DNA of 33,620 bases from Actinomycetota bacterium (lineage in GTDB: Bacteria; Actinomycetota; Actinomycetes; Nanopelagicales; Nanopelagicaceae), in assembly GCA_010030895.1 (NCBI GenBank), contig RHBS01000009.1, positions 1-33,620 of the forward strand, in the 5' to 3' direction. Every line of letters starts with the position of its first letter. The stretch's first letter is position 1. Below, piece by piece: positions 16,235 to 25,774 of this stretch. The translations under genes were made by a program, and so were the position numbers. A model generated the notes under the pieces. It worked only from the letters and a program-made list of their open reading frames with translations. It searched no databases and was not told the origin of the DNA.

Positions 16235-16840
16235 ATGAGACTTATCAAGAAGATATCGACATTAATTGCAGTTTTGGTTTTAGTTTCAGGATGTTCAAGT
16301 ATGGGAGCTGGTGTATCTATTGGCGACACCGAAATCAAAGCAAGCAAAATTCAAGCAATTGTTGATGAAATGCTTGCAGCACGAAAGAGTGTAGACACAT
16401 CACAAATGGATTTAATAGAAGGAAAACAACTATTAAGAAACCAGGCCCAATTTGCAATCGTAAAGGTTCTCTTTGATCAAATTGCAACTGAAAGAAATTT
16501 TGTTGTAACCCCTTCAGATGTAGCTCAGCGACGAGATCAGATAACATCACAAATTGGTGGTGAAGCAAACTTACCAAACGCACTAATAAGTGCGAACTTG
16601 GCCGAGTCCTCATTTAATGATTATTTAAGAATCTTAATTATTGTTGATCGCCTAAATTCAGATTCAATTGCTAAGGGAATCCCAGAGTCGCAAGCAAGTA
16701 GTGAAGTTTCGAAAGCCTTGGTAGCAATGGCAGCAAAACTTGGCGTAGAGGTTAATTCTAAATATGGAAAGTGGAATCCAACTTCAGCAGCGATTGAAGC
16801 AGATGATGTTACTGATGGTGCAGTAACTCCAGCACCCTAG
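16235..16840 (+). CDS. SurA N-terminal-like lipoprotein
   Basis: A 201-residue exported lipoprotein. The signal peptide ends at a lipobox VSGC with Cys20. Residues about 28-130 resemble the helical chaperone region of SurA/PrsA-type foldases: the IGDTEIKASKIQAIVDEM opening is typical, followed by QLLRNQAQFAIVKVLFDQIATERN. No parvulin isomerase domain follows; the C-terminus is short and Ala/Pro-rich. Such proteins are often found between mfd and mazG or eno in Actinobacteria. The likely role is assisting folding of exported proteins at the outer membrane face; this is inferred from fold only. An AGGAA ribosome-binding site precedes the ATG. Confidence 0.75.
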   Translation: MRLIKKISTLIAVLVLVSGCSSMGAGVSIGDTEIKASKIQAIVDEMLAARKSVDTSQMDLIEGKQLLRNQAQFAIVKVLFDQIATERNFVVTPSDVAQRRDQITSQIGGEANLPNALISANLAESSFNDYLRILIIVDRLNSDSIAKGIPESQASSEVSKALVAMAAKLGVEVNSKYGKWNPTSAAIEADDVTDGAVTPAP

Positions 16841-16848
16841 TAAATAAT

Positions 16849-17493
16849 ATGGGCTCAGAACTTCTTAGGTTGCGCGAAGTTATGGACAAACTTCGCTCAC
16901 CAGGTGGCTGTCCATGGGATGCAGAGCAAGATCACGCATCACTTCTAAAGTATTTGCTGGAAGAGTCATATGAATTCATTGAAGCAGTTGAAAATAATGA
17001 TAAGGCTGATATGAAAGAGGAGTTGGGAGATTTACTGCTTCAAGTCTACTTTCATTCAAGAATGGCTGAGGAGGATATAGATTCTCCTTTTGATATTGAA
17101 GATGTAGCGAAGGGCGTTGCTGATAAATTAATTCGGCGTCATCCACATGTATTTGGTGAAACTAAAGTCGGAAGCAGTGAAGAGGTTTTAGAAAATTGGG
17201 AATCTCAAAAAGCAGCTGAAAAGGGTCGAACTTCATTAATAGATGGAGTTCCCCTAGCGCAGCCCGCACTATCGCTTGCAACTAAAATAATTTACCGAAT
17301 TAATAAATTGGATGCTCAACTTCCGATATCTAAGTCAGTTTCTATTTCGCCTGAGATAACTGAGGATCAATTTGGCGAGCTCCTGCTTGGACTAATTGCT
17401 CAAGCAGTTGAAAAGGGAATAGACCCTGAGGCTGCGCTACGAAGTGCTGCAAAATCGCTGATTGAGCGAATTAAGATTCACGAGTCAAGGTAG
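16849..17493 (+). CDS. mazG: MazG nucleotide pyrophosphohydrolase
   Basis: A 214-residue house-cleaning enzyme hydrolysing (d)NTPs to monophosphates and pyrophosphate. The signature is GGCPWDAEQDHASL near residue 18, then the metal-binding helices EESYEFIEAVE near 37 and EELGDLLLQVYFHS near 55. The second half has the usual RRHPHVFG and EVLENWESQKAAEK segments. It is shorter than the E. coli protein and keeps one strong active-site set. It lies eight bases after the SurA-like gene, in an operon leading to eno. Confidence 0.93.
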   Translation: MGSELLRLREVMDKLRSPGGCPWDAEQDHASLLKYLLEESYEFIEAVENNDKADMKEELGDLLLQVYFHSRMAEEDIDSPFDIEDVAKGVADKLIRRHPHVFGETKVGSSEEVLENWESQKAAEKGRTSLIDGVPLAQPALSLATKIIYRINKLDAQLPISKSVSISPEITEDQFGELLLGLIAQAVEKGIDPEAALRSAAKSLIERIKIHESR

Positions 17494-17523
17494 AATTCAT
17501 CTATAAAATCTAAAACTTATTAA

Positions 17524-18810
<1,287 letters not shown>

Positions 18811-18818
18811 GAAAAACT

Positions 18819-19271
18819 ATGGCTGGACGAAGATTTTTCGCTGCAGGATTAATAGCTAAATCTAGACGATCAATTCAATCTAATTTAAAAAAGCGCGGTT
18901 TGTCTAATCGGGCGTTAATTGCTGGCATAGTTTTATTTGCTATCGCTGTGACACTAGCCCCACCGCTTCAACATTACTTCACTCAAAAAGCACAAATAAA
19001 TTCACTTCAGAATCAATTAGCTGATAATCAAGCAATGCTGGAAAAGGCAGCCAAGGAATTGGAATTATGGGATGACCCTGAATATATTGCAAGCCAAGCT
19101 CGGGCTAGGCTTCATTTTGTTTTTCCAGGAGAGAGACAATATATAGTGGTTGGAAATAATGAAATTACTCAAAATGATTTAGAGCCGAAGGTTTCAGAGC
19201 TATTACCTATTGGAATTCCTTGGTATTCAAGATTAATTTCATCGATTACAAGTACCAATGTAAATCAATAA
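18819..19271 (+). CDS. FtsB/DivIC-like septum formation initiator
   Basis: A 150-residue bitopic membrane protein. A basic N-terminus (RRSIQSNLKKRG) precedes one membrane helix at about residues 33-53. A coiled coil follows at about 56-90 (LQNQLADNQAMLEKAAKELE), then the family segment WDDPEYIASQARARLHFVFPGE. FtsB/DivIC proteins join FtsL and FtsQ/DivIB to activate septal wall synthesis. The location right after eno is the standard actinobacterial place. The first ATG in the eno-divIC gap is used. Confidence 0.9.
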   Translation: MAGRRFFAAGLIAKSRRSIQSNLKKRGLSNRALIAGIVLFAIAVTLAPPLQHYFTQKAQINSLQNQLADNQAMLEKAAKELELWDDPEYIASQARARLHFVFPGERQYIVVGNNEITQNDLEPKVSELLPIGIPWYSRLISSITSTNVNQ

Positions 19272-19273
19272 AA

Positions 19274-19831
19274 ATGGTTCATCCTGAAAATGAGTTTGTC
19301 AGAGAAGCACCTACTCAATTTGATTTAGAGATAGTCGAAGCACAGTTGGGTAGAACTCCAAGAGATGTCTCGGCGGTAGCTCATCGCTGTCCATGTGGTG
19401 CTCCAGATGTAGTTGAAACTCCACCTCGATTAGCAGATGGCACGCCATTTCCAACTTTTTACTATGCGACTTGTCCAAAACTAACTGCAGCCATATCAAC
19501 TCTAGAAAGTTCAGGAATTATGGCGACAATGAATGAACGATTATTAACCGATCTAGAGTTAGCGGGTAATTACCAAGCAGCACATATTGATTATGAGGCA
19601 GCCCGGTCGGCACTAGCCAAGGAGCTAAAACTTGATGTTCCAGAGATTGAAGGGGTAACTGCGGGTGGAATGCCAGATCGAGTTAAGTGTTTGCACTCTC
19701 TAGTCGCTCACTCATTAGCTGCTGGCTCTGGTGTTAATCCATTAGGTGATGAAGCATTAAATGAATTGAACCAATGGTGGCAAGTCAAGCCATGTAGTGT
19801 GATTTCTAATTTAAAAGAACGGAATGATTAA
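19274..19831 (+). CDS. DUF501 family protein
   Basis: A 185-residue protein of the DUF501 family, found in Actinobacteria between divIC and ppx; no biochemical role is known to me. Visible features: RCPCGAPDVVETPPRL with two cysteines near residue 37, TPFPTFYYATCP with a third cysteine, and the C-terminal PDRVKCLHSLVAHSLAAG. These cysteines and histidine could bind metal. The ATG at 19274 is chosen because the ATG at 19220 would lie inside divIC. The stop overlaps the ppx start by one base (TAATG), showing tight coupling to polyphosphate metabolism genes. Confidence 0.88.
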   Translation: MVHPENEFVREAPTQFDLEIVEAQLGRTPRDVSAVAHRCPCGAPDVVETPPRLADGTPFPTFYYATCPKLTAAISTLESSGIMATMNERLLTDLELAGNYQAAHIDYEAARSALAKELKLDVPEIEGVTAGGMPDRVKCLHSLVAHSLAAGSGVNPLGDEALNELNQWWQVKPCSVISNLKERND

Positions 19832-20745
19832 TGACTCGAGTAGCCGCAATCGACTGTGGCACAAACTCAATTCGATTACTGATAGCTGATATTGATAATG
19901 GTGAGTTTAAAGAGATTGTAAGAAGTATGGAGGTAGTTCGATTAGGTCAAGGCGTTGATAAGAATAAATTATTTCAACCAGATGCGATTGATCGAACACT
20001 AGCGGCTGTCGATAACTTTAATGAGGAGATTGTGAGCAAGTCAGTTGAAAAAATTAGATTTTGTGCAACCTCAGCAACCCGAGATGCAACAAATAGAAGT
20101 TTATTTACCGATGGTGTAAAGAATATTTTGGGAGTTGAAGTTGAGGTTATTCCTGGTGATGAAGAGGCAAAACTTTCATATTTTGGCGCAACTAAAGGAC
20201 TAAAGCAGAGCGATGCACCTTTTTTAGTTGTGGATATTGGCGGTGGTTCTACTGAGTTTGTGTATGGGCATGAAAAAGTTGAGTTTGCAAAAAGTGTTGA
20301 TATTGGGTGCGTCCGGATGAGTGAGCGACATTTAAACACTCAGCCGGCGACAATGGATCAGGTAGCTAGAGCAATTGTTGATATCGATAAAGCAATTGCA
20401 CAAGCAGCAGCTATAGTTCCAATTTCTGCTGCAAAAACTTTAATTGCTGTGGCTGGAACAGCTACCACAGTGGCTGCTGCAGCACTTGAATTAAAGGAAT
20501 ATGATCGAAATTTAATTCATTTATCTCGAATATCCGCTGATAAGGTTTATAAAGTTTCTGCAATGCTTCAATCTATGCAGAAAAATGAGATAGCAGAATT
20601 AGGTTATATGCATCCTGGTCGAGTTGATGTGATAACTGCTGGGTCATTAGTGCTATCAAGAGTTATGGCCGCTACTGGAGCAAGTGAGTTTGTAGCTTCT
20701 GAGTCAGATATCTTGGATGGTATGGCTTGGTCACTAGTCGATTAG
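19831..20745 (+). CDS. ppx: Exopolyphosphatase / pppGpp phosphohydrolase (Ppx/GppA family)
   Basis: A 304-residue ASKHA-fold phosphatase that degrades polyphosphate or pppGpp. Motifs: AIDCGTNSIRLLIAD at the N-terminus, MEVVRLGQGVDKN near 33, CATSATRDATNR near 76, PGDEEAKLSYFGA near 110 and VVDIGGGSTEFVYG near 132. It is the short two-domain actinobacterial type without the C-terminal HD-like region of the E. coli enzyme. It is the last gene of the eno operon and overlaps DUF501 by one base. Which substrate is preferred cannot be told from the sequence. Confidence 0.93.
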   Translation: MTRVAAIDCGTNSIRLLIADIDNGEFKEIVRSMEVVRLGQGVDKNKLFQPDAIDRTLAAVDNFNEEIVSKSVEKIRFCATSATRDATNRSLFTDGVKNILGVEVEVIPGDEEAKLSYFGATKGLKQSDAPFLVVDIGGGSTEFVYGHEKVEFAKSVDIGCVRMSERHLNTQPATMDQVARAIVDIDKAIAQAAAIVPISAAKTLIAVAGTATTVAAAALELKEYDRNLIHLSRISADKVYKVSAMLQSMQKNEIAELGYMHPGRVDVITAGSLVLSRVMAATGASEFVASESDILDGMAWSLVD

Positions 20746-20795
20746 GGCAAAGTTGCTTGGGTTTAGGGAGCAAAAAATACAGGTAGATTTACCCC

Positions 20796-20901
20796 CTGAA
20801 GATTCGCCCCTGTAGCCCAATGGCAGAGGCATGCGACTTAAAATCGCACAAGTGTGGGTTCGACCCCCACCGGGGGCACGCTTATCTAATCGAATCTTCA
20901 G
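20796..20901. repeat. 11-bp perfect inverted repeat flanking the UAA tRNA
   Basis: CTGAAGATTCG at 20796-20806 and CGAATCTTCAG at 20891-20901 are perfect complements on either side of the tRNA. In a precursor transcript they could form a stem just outside the acceptor stem, with twelve unpaired bases on the 3' side. The last G of the left arm is also the first base of the tRNA. Confidence 0.8.
20806..20878 (+). tRNA. tRNA with anticodon UAA (Leu-type) but short variable loop
   Basis: Acceptor GCCCCTG (20806-20812) pairs with CGGGGGC (20871-20877), with one wobble. The D stem is GCC/GGC and the anticodon stem TGCGA/TCGCA around loop CTTAAAA gives anticodon TAA at 20839-20841, reading UUA. The T stem is GTGGG/CCCAC with TTCGACC. 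The discriminator is A, as for leucine. CCA is not encoded. The variable region is only CAAGT, five bases, whereas bacterial tRNA-Leu normally has a long variable arm. Charging with leucine is therefore likely from the anticodon but not certain. Confidence 0.85.
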
Positions 20902-20912
20902 CAAAGTTTAAG

Positions 20913-20944
20913 TTCCGACCGCCCCGTTGTATTAGCGGTGGGAA
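20913..20944 (+). promoter_or_regulatory. Stem-loop between the tRNA and the Bax1-I-like gene
   Basis: TTCCGACCGC (20913-20922) pairs with GCGGTGGGAA (20935-20944), ten positions with one G-G mismatch, around a 12-base loop. No T-tract follows, so it may be an RNA 3' stabiliser or a leader element for the gene at 21021. A CTGAC/GTCAG repeat lies further on, in the same 140-base leader. Confidence 0.4.
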
Positions 20945-21020
20945 TTGGGAGAGATTAATATTTGTTTACTACCTAAGTGACTGACTAATGGTTGTCAGCT
21001 ACTTCTAAATAAGGAGAAGA

Positions 21021-21788
21021 ATGAAGAGTTCAAACCCTGTACTTGGCAAGGCGTTTAATCAACCTGGCACAATGCACGTTGATCAATTAGAGCAGAGTTA
21101 CAACGCTCCAGCAGCCTCATCAATGCGCACAGGTCGCATGACCATGGAAGATGTGGTTGCGAAAACTGGATTTTTATTTGCTGTACTACTAGTTGTCGGT
21201 GCATTTGCCTGGACTGCCAACCTTGGCATGGGTGCCGTCCTTCTAGGATTTTTAGGTGGCTTTGCCCTGGCAATGATTATTAGCTTTAGCAAAAATATTA
21301 AGCCAGGATTGGTTATTGCTTATGCCGCTTTAGAGGGCTTAGCGCTTGGAACATTAAGTCACTATTATGAAAGTTTCTACCCTGGAATTGTTAGCCAAGC
21401 AGTAATCGGAACCATCGCAGCCTTTGCTGGTGTACTAATTATGTACCGTAATGGAACATTACGGGCCACACCTCAATTTACTCGCGCATTAATTGGTGCA
21501 GCTATTGGTTACTTTATTCTTGGATTAGTTTCATTAGTTGCATCATTTTTTGGAGTTGGTCAAGGTTATGGCTTCTACGGTGTATCTGGGCTAGGTCTGC
21601 TTCTAGCGGTGGCAGGTGTGGCATTAGCTAGCTTGTTCCTAGTACTAGATTTTGATCAAATTCAAAAAGGTATCTCATCAGGAGTTGCCGAGAAAGAGGC
21701 ATGGCGTGCTGGCTTTGGATTGATGGTAACAATCGTTTGGTTGTACCTAGAGGTATTACGCCTCATTTCAATTCTACGTCGCCAATAA
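21021..21788 (+). CDS. Bax inhibitor-1 / YccA-like integral membrane protein
   Basis: A 255-residue protein with a soluble N-terminus of about 45 residues (SNPVLGKAFNQPG and YNAPAASSMRTGRMTMEDVV) and seven hydrophobic helices from about residue 47. The C-terminal half has FDQIQKGISSGVAEKEAW, typical of the actinobacterial Bax1-I/YccA group. The family includes calcium-leak channels and YccA, an FtsH modulator; the role here is unknown. It has a clear AAGGAG ribosome-binding site and a long leader after the tRNA. It ends at a strong bidirectional terminator. Confidence 0.85.
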   Translation: MKSSNPVLGKAFNQPGTMHVDQLEQSYNAPAASSMRTGRMTMEDVVAKTGFLFAVLLVVGAFAWTANLGMGAVLLGFLGGFALAMIISFSKNIKPGLVIAYAALEGLALGTLSHYYESFYPGIVSQAVIGTIAAFAGVLIMYRNGTLRATPQFTRALIGAAIGYFILGLVSLVASFFGVGQGYGFYGVSGLGLLLAVAGVALASLFLVLDFDQIQKGISSGVAEKEAWRAGFGLMVTIVWLYLEVLRLISILRRQ

Positions 21789-21800
21789 TTTAAAACTACT

Positions 21801-21832
21801 AACAGGAGCTGTGAGAAATCATAGCTCCTGTT
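21801..21832. terminator. Bidirectional intrinsic terminator
   Basis: AACAGGAGCTGTGA pairs with TCATAGCTCCTGTT around a GAAA loop: fourteen pairs with one G-U. It is followed by TTATTTTTA on the plus strand and by a T-rich stretch on the minus strand. It serves the convergent Bax1-I-like and MFS genes, and the MFS stop codon lies inside its stem. Confidence 0.9.
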
Positions 21833-23057
21833 TATTTTTATCTGGAATTAAATCATTTTCAATATGTGAAGCCCTAGTCTCTGGTAGGACTGCCGATAAT
21901 GCCAATGCAATTATCCAGATTCCTGCTGAAAATAAAAAGGCAACTTGAAAACTAAAATTATCTGTCAATAGTCCTACCAAAATTGGACCAACTATCATTC
22001 CAGCATCTCCAGCCATTTGCCAGGCTGCAATAACTTGCCCACCTCGACCATTAATAATGTCACCCACCACACTTCCTGGTGCCGTTCCGACATATGCACT
22101 TCCTAAACCAAAAAGTGCCATCGAGATAAAGTACATAGTGGCATTAGTGGTAAATGACAGCATAAGAATTCCAAACATTACATAAATCCCACCTAGTAAC
22201 ATGGCAGCTTTCCGGCCATTTACATCAGAGTATTTTCCAGCCCTTAACATCAGTAGGCCTTGAATTAGTGCACCTATTGTTAATCCAATTCCAGCTACCG
22301 ATGCAGTTGAATTAAGTTTTTCAGTTACAAATAATGGCAATATCGATGAGCGTAATCCAAATAAAATCCAGTTATTTATGAATGCAAGTACTAACGCAAT
22401 TTGATAAGGTCGCAACTTTAGTGCTTGATTTAAAGTTGTTTGTCCAACTTTATTGGTAGGTAGATCGACCTTTTTACCTAATTTTTTTTCACTTAAGAAA
22501 AACAATGCAGTGATTGCTGCCATAGCCAATGAAATTGAGTAGACAAAAAATGGCGCTCTCAGCGAAATGCCGGCAAGAATTCCACCAAATGCCGGACCTG
22601 AAATACCACCGAGTAAAAACCCTCCGTTATAAAGAGATTGAGCTCGAGCGCGATAGTTATCATCTACTGATCTCATAAGTAGGGAGCCAGCTGAAACTGA
22701 AAACATCGAGGATCCCAAACCACCTAACGCCCTAAAAATTAATAACTGGGAGTAGCTTTGAGACAGAGCAGTAAGTAGTGTGAAGAATGAAACCATAAAT
22801 AGACCAAATCCAAGTACTGCGCGCTCACCAAATTTATCAACTAGCCGACCAGAAACTAAACCCGAGGCGAATCTCACTATGGCAAAGCAGGAGATGATTA
22901 AACCGATTGCAGTTTTACTCACACCAAAAGATGCAGCAAATATTGGTATGGCAGGAATTATTAAACCAAAACCTACTGCAACTAGAAATGAAACTGTGGA
23001 AAGTATCGCAACCTCTCTAGGAAGGCTAGCGAATGGATTTTTAATCGCTTTAAACAA
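21819..23057 (-). CDS. MFS transporter, 12-TM drug/sugar exporter type
   Basis: A 412-residue major facilitator with twelve hydrophobic helices. The motif A loop between helices 2 and 3 is GRLVDKFGERAVL, and a second copy (AGKYSDVNGRKAAM) opens the C-terminal half. The glycine-rich LGGISGPAFGGIL in helix 5 fits the antiporter motif C, pointing to proton-driven export. Substrate unknown. The start is TTG at 23057, since a stop precedes it in frame and no ATG lies near the conserved N-terminus. It follows the DHA2 exporter gene by six bases, so the two form an operon. Its last codons form half of the terminator stem. Confidence 0.9.
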   Translation of the reverse strand: MFKAIKNPFASLPREVAILSTVSFLVAVGFGLIIPAIPIFAASFGVSKTAIGLIISCFAIVRFASGLVSGRLVDKFGERAVLGFGLFMVSFFTLLTALSQSYSQLLIFRALGGLGSSMFSVSAGSLLMRSVDDNYRARAQSLYNGGFLLGGISGPAFGGILAGISLRAPFFVYSISLAMAAITALFFLSEKKLGKKVDLPTNKVGQTTLNQALKLRPYQIALVLAFINNWILFGLRSSILPLFVTEKLNSTASVAGIGLTIGALIQGLLMLRAGKYSDVNGRKAAMLLGGIYVMFGILMLSFTTNATMYFISMALFGLGSAYVGTAPGSVVGDIINGRGGQVIAAWQMAGDAGMIVGPILVGLLTDNFSFQVAFLFSAGIWIIALALSAVLPETRASHIENDLIPDKNKQEL

Positions 23058-23063
23058 AACTTT

Positions 23064-24689
23064 TTAACCTACCGCCTCACCAGCAGCCTCTGTTCTTGCA
23101 GCATGATGATCAGAACTACTTTGCAATGGTTTTTCCTTTAAAAAGAAGGCTAAAACAAAACCAATAAAAGTTACTGGTGCTGCAGCATAAAACACAATAT
23201 GAAAAGTTTGAGTAAAGCTATGCAAAACTGTATCTCTAATTTCCGGTGGCAAGGTAGCAATTACTGAGGTATTACTTCTTACCACTTCAAGTTTTGCCGG
23301 ATCAAAACCTTCAACCGCTTTTGGATTGGACTGGCTTAATGTTGCAAAGTTTTCCTGCAAGTAATAAGCAACTCTGTTACTTAAAATGGTTCCGAAAATT
23401 GCCGTACCGAATGCACCACCGAGTGATCTAAAGAAGGTATTAGAAGAGGTGGCAATTCCCATATCTTGAAAATCGACTGAGTTTTGCAAAGCAATTACGA
23501 TAGTTTGCATAGACAGTCCTAAACCTGCACCAATCAATATTGAGTAAATTGAAAGTAAGCCAAATGGCGTATCTTCATTTAGCGTTGCCATCAAAATTAA
23601 CCCAAAAGTCATAATTGCAGCGCCTAAAATTGGAAATATCTTGTACTTACCAGTTGCAGAAATTCGCTTTCCACTGAAAATCGACATGGAAACTATTCCA
23701 AGCATTAATGGAATTAACTTTAAGCCAGCTTCAGTGGCTGAATTTCCTTTTACAACTTGCAGATACAAAGGAAGCATAACTATGGCACCAAACATTCCAG
23801 CACCAATAATAAAACCTAGAGTAGATGTAAGTGAAAAAGTATGATTTCTAAATAATCTCAACGGCAATATTGGTTCTGCAGCTCTATTTTCTTGCCAGAG
23901 AAAGGCTAATATTAAAATCAAACCTAATGCAATCGCAGTTAATGTATTTGGATCAGTCCATCCATCCTCTGGTCCGTAAACAGAAACTGCTAATAAAACA
24001 GCACTAACTGCCAACACCAAAAGAAGCGCACCAAAGTAATCAATCTTGTGCTCACGTTTTACTTTTGGAATATGAAGGACTGCTGAGGTAATTATTAACG
24101 CCAAAATACCAAATGGAAGATTTATATAAAAAATCCAACGCCAACCAGAAATTCCTAGAATTGTTGCGTTATCAGAAAAGAACCCGCCCAGAAGTGGACC
24201 TGCGACTGAAGATAATCCCCAGACAGCACCAAAATAACCTTGGTACTTACCGCGCTCCCTTGGTGAGACGATATCGCCGATAATTACAAATGTAAGTGCC
24301 ATTAAGCCACCGGCACCTAATCCTTGTAGTGCACGAGTAAAGATAAGTTGGGTCATATTTTGAGAAGCACCGGCTAAAAATGAACCAATTAAGAAGGTAA
24401 TAATTGCAAATTGAAAAACTGGGCGTCTGCCATATAAATCTGAAATTTTTCCATAAAGTGGTGTAGAGGCGGTTGAGGTTAAAAGGTAAGCAGTTATCAC
24501 CCAGGTGTAATGATTCAGTCCATTAAAATCTTCAACAATATTCTTAAGAGCTGTAGAAACAATAGTTTGATCAAGCGCTGCAAGTAGCATGCCTGTCATT
24601 AATCCGCTAAGAACTACCAATATTTCTCGATGGGTAAGCGGTCCATTTTTTTGATCTACCGGATTAGATTTACTCTTTGCACTTTTCAT
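23064..24689 (-). CDS. MFS transporter of the DHA2 (EmrB/QacA, 14-TM) family
   Basis: A 541-residue multidrug exporter-type protein. The opening helix has [10 protein letters not shown] with the membrane-embedded aspartate of DHA2 proteins. Motif A is [14 protein letters not shown] and motif C is [10 protein letters not shown]; fourteen hydrophobic segments can be counted. An extracellular loop near residues 440-480 and a short charged tail are seen. ATG at 24689 is preceded by GAGGAAAAG. It is first in an operon with the 12-TM MFS gene and divergent from the ABC exporter genes over 95 bases, forming an efflux cluster. Substrate cannot be assigned. Confidence 0.93.
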   Translation of the reverse strand: MKSAKSKSNPVDQKNGPLTHREILVVLSGLMTGMLLAALDQTIVSTALKNIVEDFNGLNHYTWVITAYLLTSTASTPLYGKISDLYGRRPVFQFAIITFLIGSFLAGASQNMTQLIFTRALQGLGAGGLMALTFVIIGDIVSPRERGKYQGYFGAVWGLSSVAGPLLGGFFSDNATILGISGWRWIFYINLPFGILALIITSAVLHIPKVKREHKIDYFGALLLVLAVSAVLLAVSVYGPEDGWTDPNTLTAIALGLILILAFLWQENRAAEPILPLRLFRNHTFSLTSTLGFIIGAGMFGAIVMLPLYLQVVKGNSATEAGLKLIPLMLGIVSMSIFSGKRISATGKYKIFPILGAAIMTFGLILMATLNEDTPFGLLSIYSILIGAGLGLSMQTIVIALQNSVDFQDMGIATSSNTFFRSLGGAFGTAIFGTILSNRVAYYLQENFATLSQSNPKAVEGFDPAKLEVVRSNTSVIATLPPEIRDTVLHSFTQTFHIVFYAAAPVTFIGFVLAFFLKEKPLQSSSDHHAARTEAAGEAVG

Positions 24690-24772
24690 CTACTTTTCCT
24701 CGCCTCTACTATTGTTTTTCGCTCAAAATAAGCATTATTTCATCTGTGGAATAGTTTACCGCTCTTTCTTGT

Positions 24773-24778
24773 TAAGAT
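24773..24778 (+). promoter_or_regulatory. Putative -10 box (TAAGAT) for the leaderless ABC exporter operon
   Basis: TAAGAT ends exactly six bases before the ATG at 24785, and no Shine-Dalgarno is present. This suggests a leaderless transcript from the divergent intergenic region shared with the DHA2 gene. Confidence 0.5.
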
Positions 24779-24784
24779 TGAACA

Positions 24785-25774
24785 ATGAAAGCGATAATCG
24801 CAGAAGATCTATATAAGAGCTATAACAAGGGCTCAGTCAAAGCATTAGATGGTTTAAATCTAGATGTTGAAGAAGGAACTGTTCTGGGAGTTCTTGGTCC
24901 AAACGGAGCAGGAAAAACAACTACGGTAAGAGTTTTAGCAACATTACTAACCCCTGATTCAGGACGAGCAACCGTTGCTGGAATTGATGTTGTAAAAAAT
25001 CCTGATGAGGTTAGAAAAATTATTGGATTATCAGGTCAATACGCAGCTGTTGATGAAACTTTAACAGGCTGGGATAACTTAATTATGTTTGGTCGGTTGT
25101 ATCACCTATCTACAAAACAGGCAAAGGTTAGAGCTATTGAGTTACTGGAACAATTCTCATTAACTGATTCAGCTAAGCGACCAATTAGAACTTACTCTGG
25201 TGGAATGCGCAGACGTTTAGATCTAGCGGCATCATTGATCATTAAACCCAAAGTCCTATTTTTAGATGAACCAACTACTGGTTTAGACCCAAGAGGTCGA
25301 CAAGATATGTGGGGAGTTATTAATGAATTGGTTAAGGGTGGCGTAACTTTATTATTAACAACTCAGTACCTAGAAGAGGCTGATCAACTGGCAGATGAGA
25401 TTGCAGTTATTGATCATGGCAAAGTTATTGCTAGGGGAACCTCTGATTCACTTAAAAAACAAGTAGGCGGTGAACGACTAGAGATAGTGGTAGAGAATCA
25501 ATATATTGCTGCAGCTAAGCAGATAGTGGCAAAAATTAGTGGTAGTGCAATTAATGTTGATGAAGGATTACGCCAAATTTCCGCCCCAGTTACCACTGGT
25601 AGTAAAGCATTGATTGAAGCTGCAAAATTACTAGATGAGCAGGGCATCCATCCGTTAGATATTGGATTAAAACGGCCATCACTAGATGATGTCTTTTTGT
25701 CTTTAACTGGTCATCTAGCAGAAGAAAAAACTGAAGAGGATTTAGCAACCTCTGGAAAGAAACGGAGTAGATAA
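24785..25774 (+). CDS. ABC exporter ATP-binding protein, DrrA type
   Basis: A 329-residue ATPase of the daunorubicin-resistance (DrrA) group. Walker A is GPNGAGKTT at residues 38-46, the signature is YSGGMRRRLDLA near 139, Walker B is LFLDEPTTGLDP near 158, and a DrrA-type TTQYLEEADQLAD follows. The C-terminal 80 residues match the accessory region of this group (DUF4162-like), with SLDDVFLSLTG near the end. It powers the adjoining permease, starting immediately after its stop. The substrate could be a lipid, polysaccharide or drug; the sequence does not tell. Confidence 0.94.
   Translation: MKAIIAEDLYKSYNKGSVKALDGLNLDVEEGTVLGVLGPNGAGKTTTVRVLATLLTPDSGRATVAGIDVVKNPDEVRKIIGLSGQYAAVDETLTGWDNLIMFGRLYHLSTKQAKVRAIELLEQFSLTDSAKRPIRTYSGGMRRRLDLAASLIIKPKVLFLDEPTTGLDPRGRQDMWGVINELVKGGVTLLLTTQYLEEADQLADEIAVIDHGKVIARGTSDSLKKQVGGERLEIVVENQYIAAAKQIVAKISGSAINVDEGLRQISAPVTTGSKALIEAAKLLDEQGIHPLDIGLKRPSLDDVFLSLTGHLAEEKTEEDLATSGKKRSR

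Noticed and set aside
19974-20339. 121-codon minus-strand open frame inside ppx
   Set aside because: Antisense shadow of ppx; no recognisable protein features.
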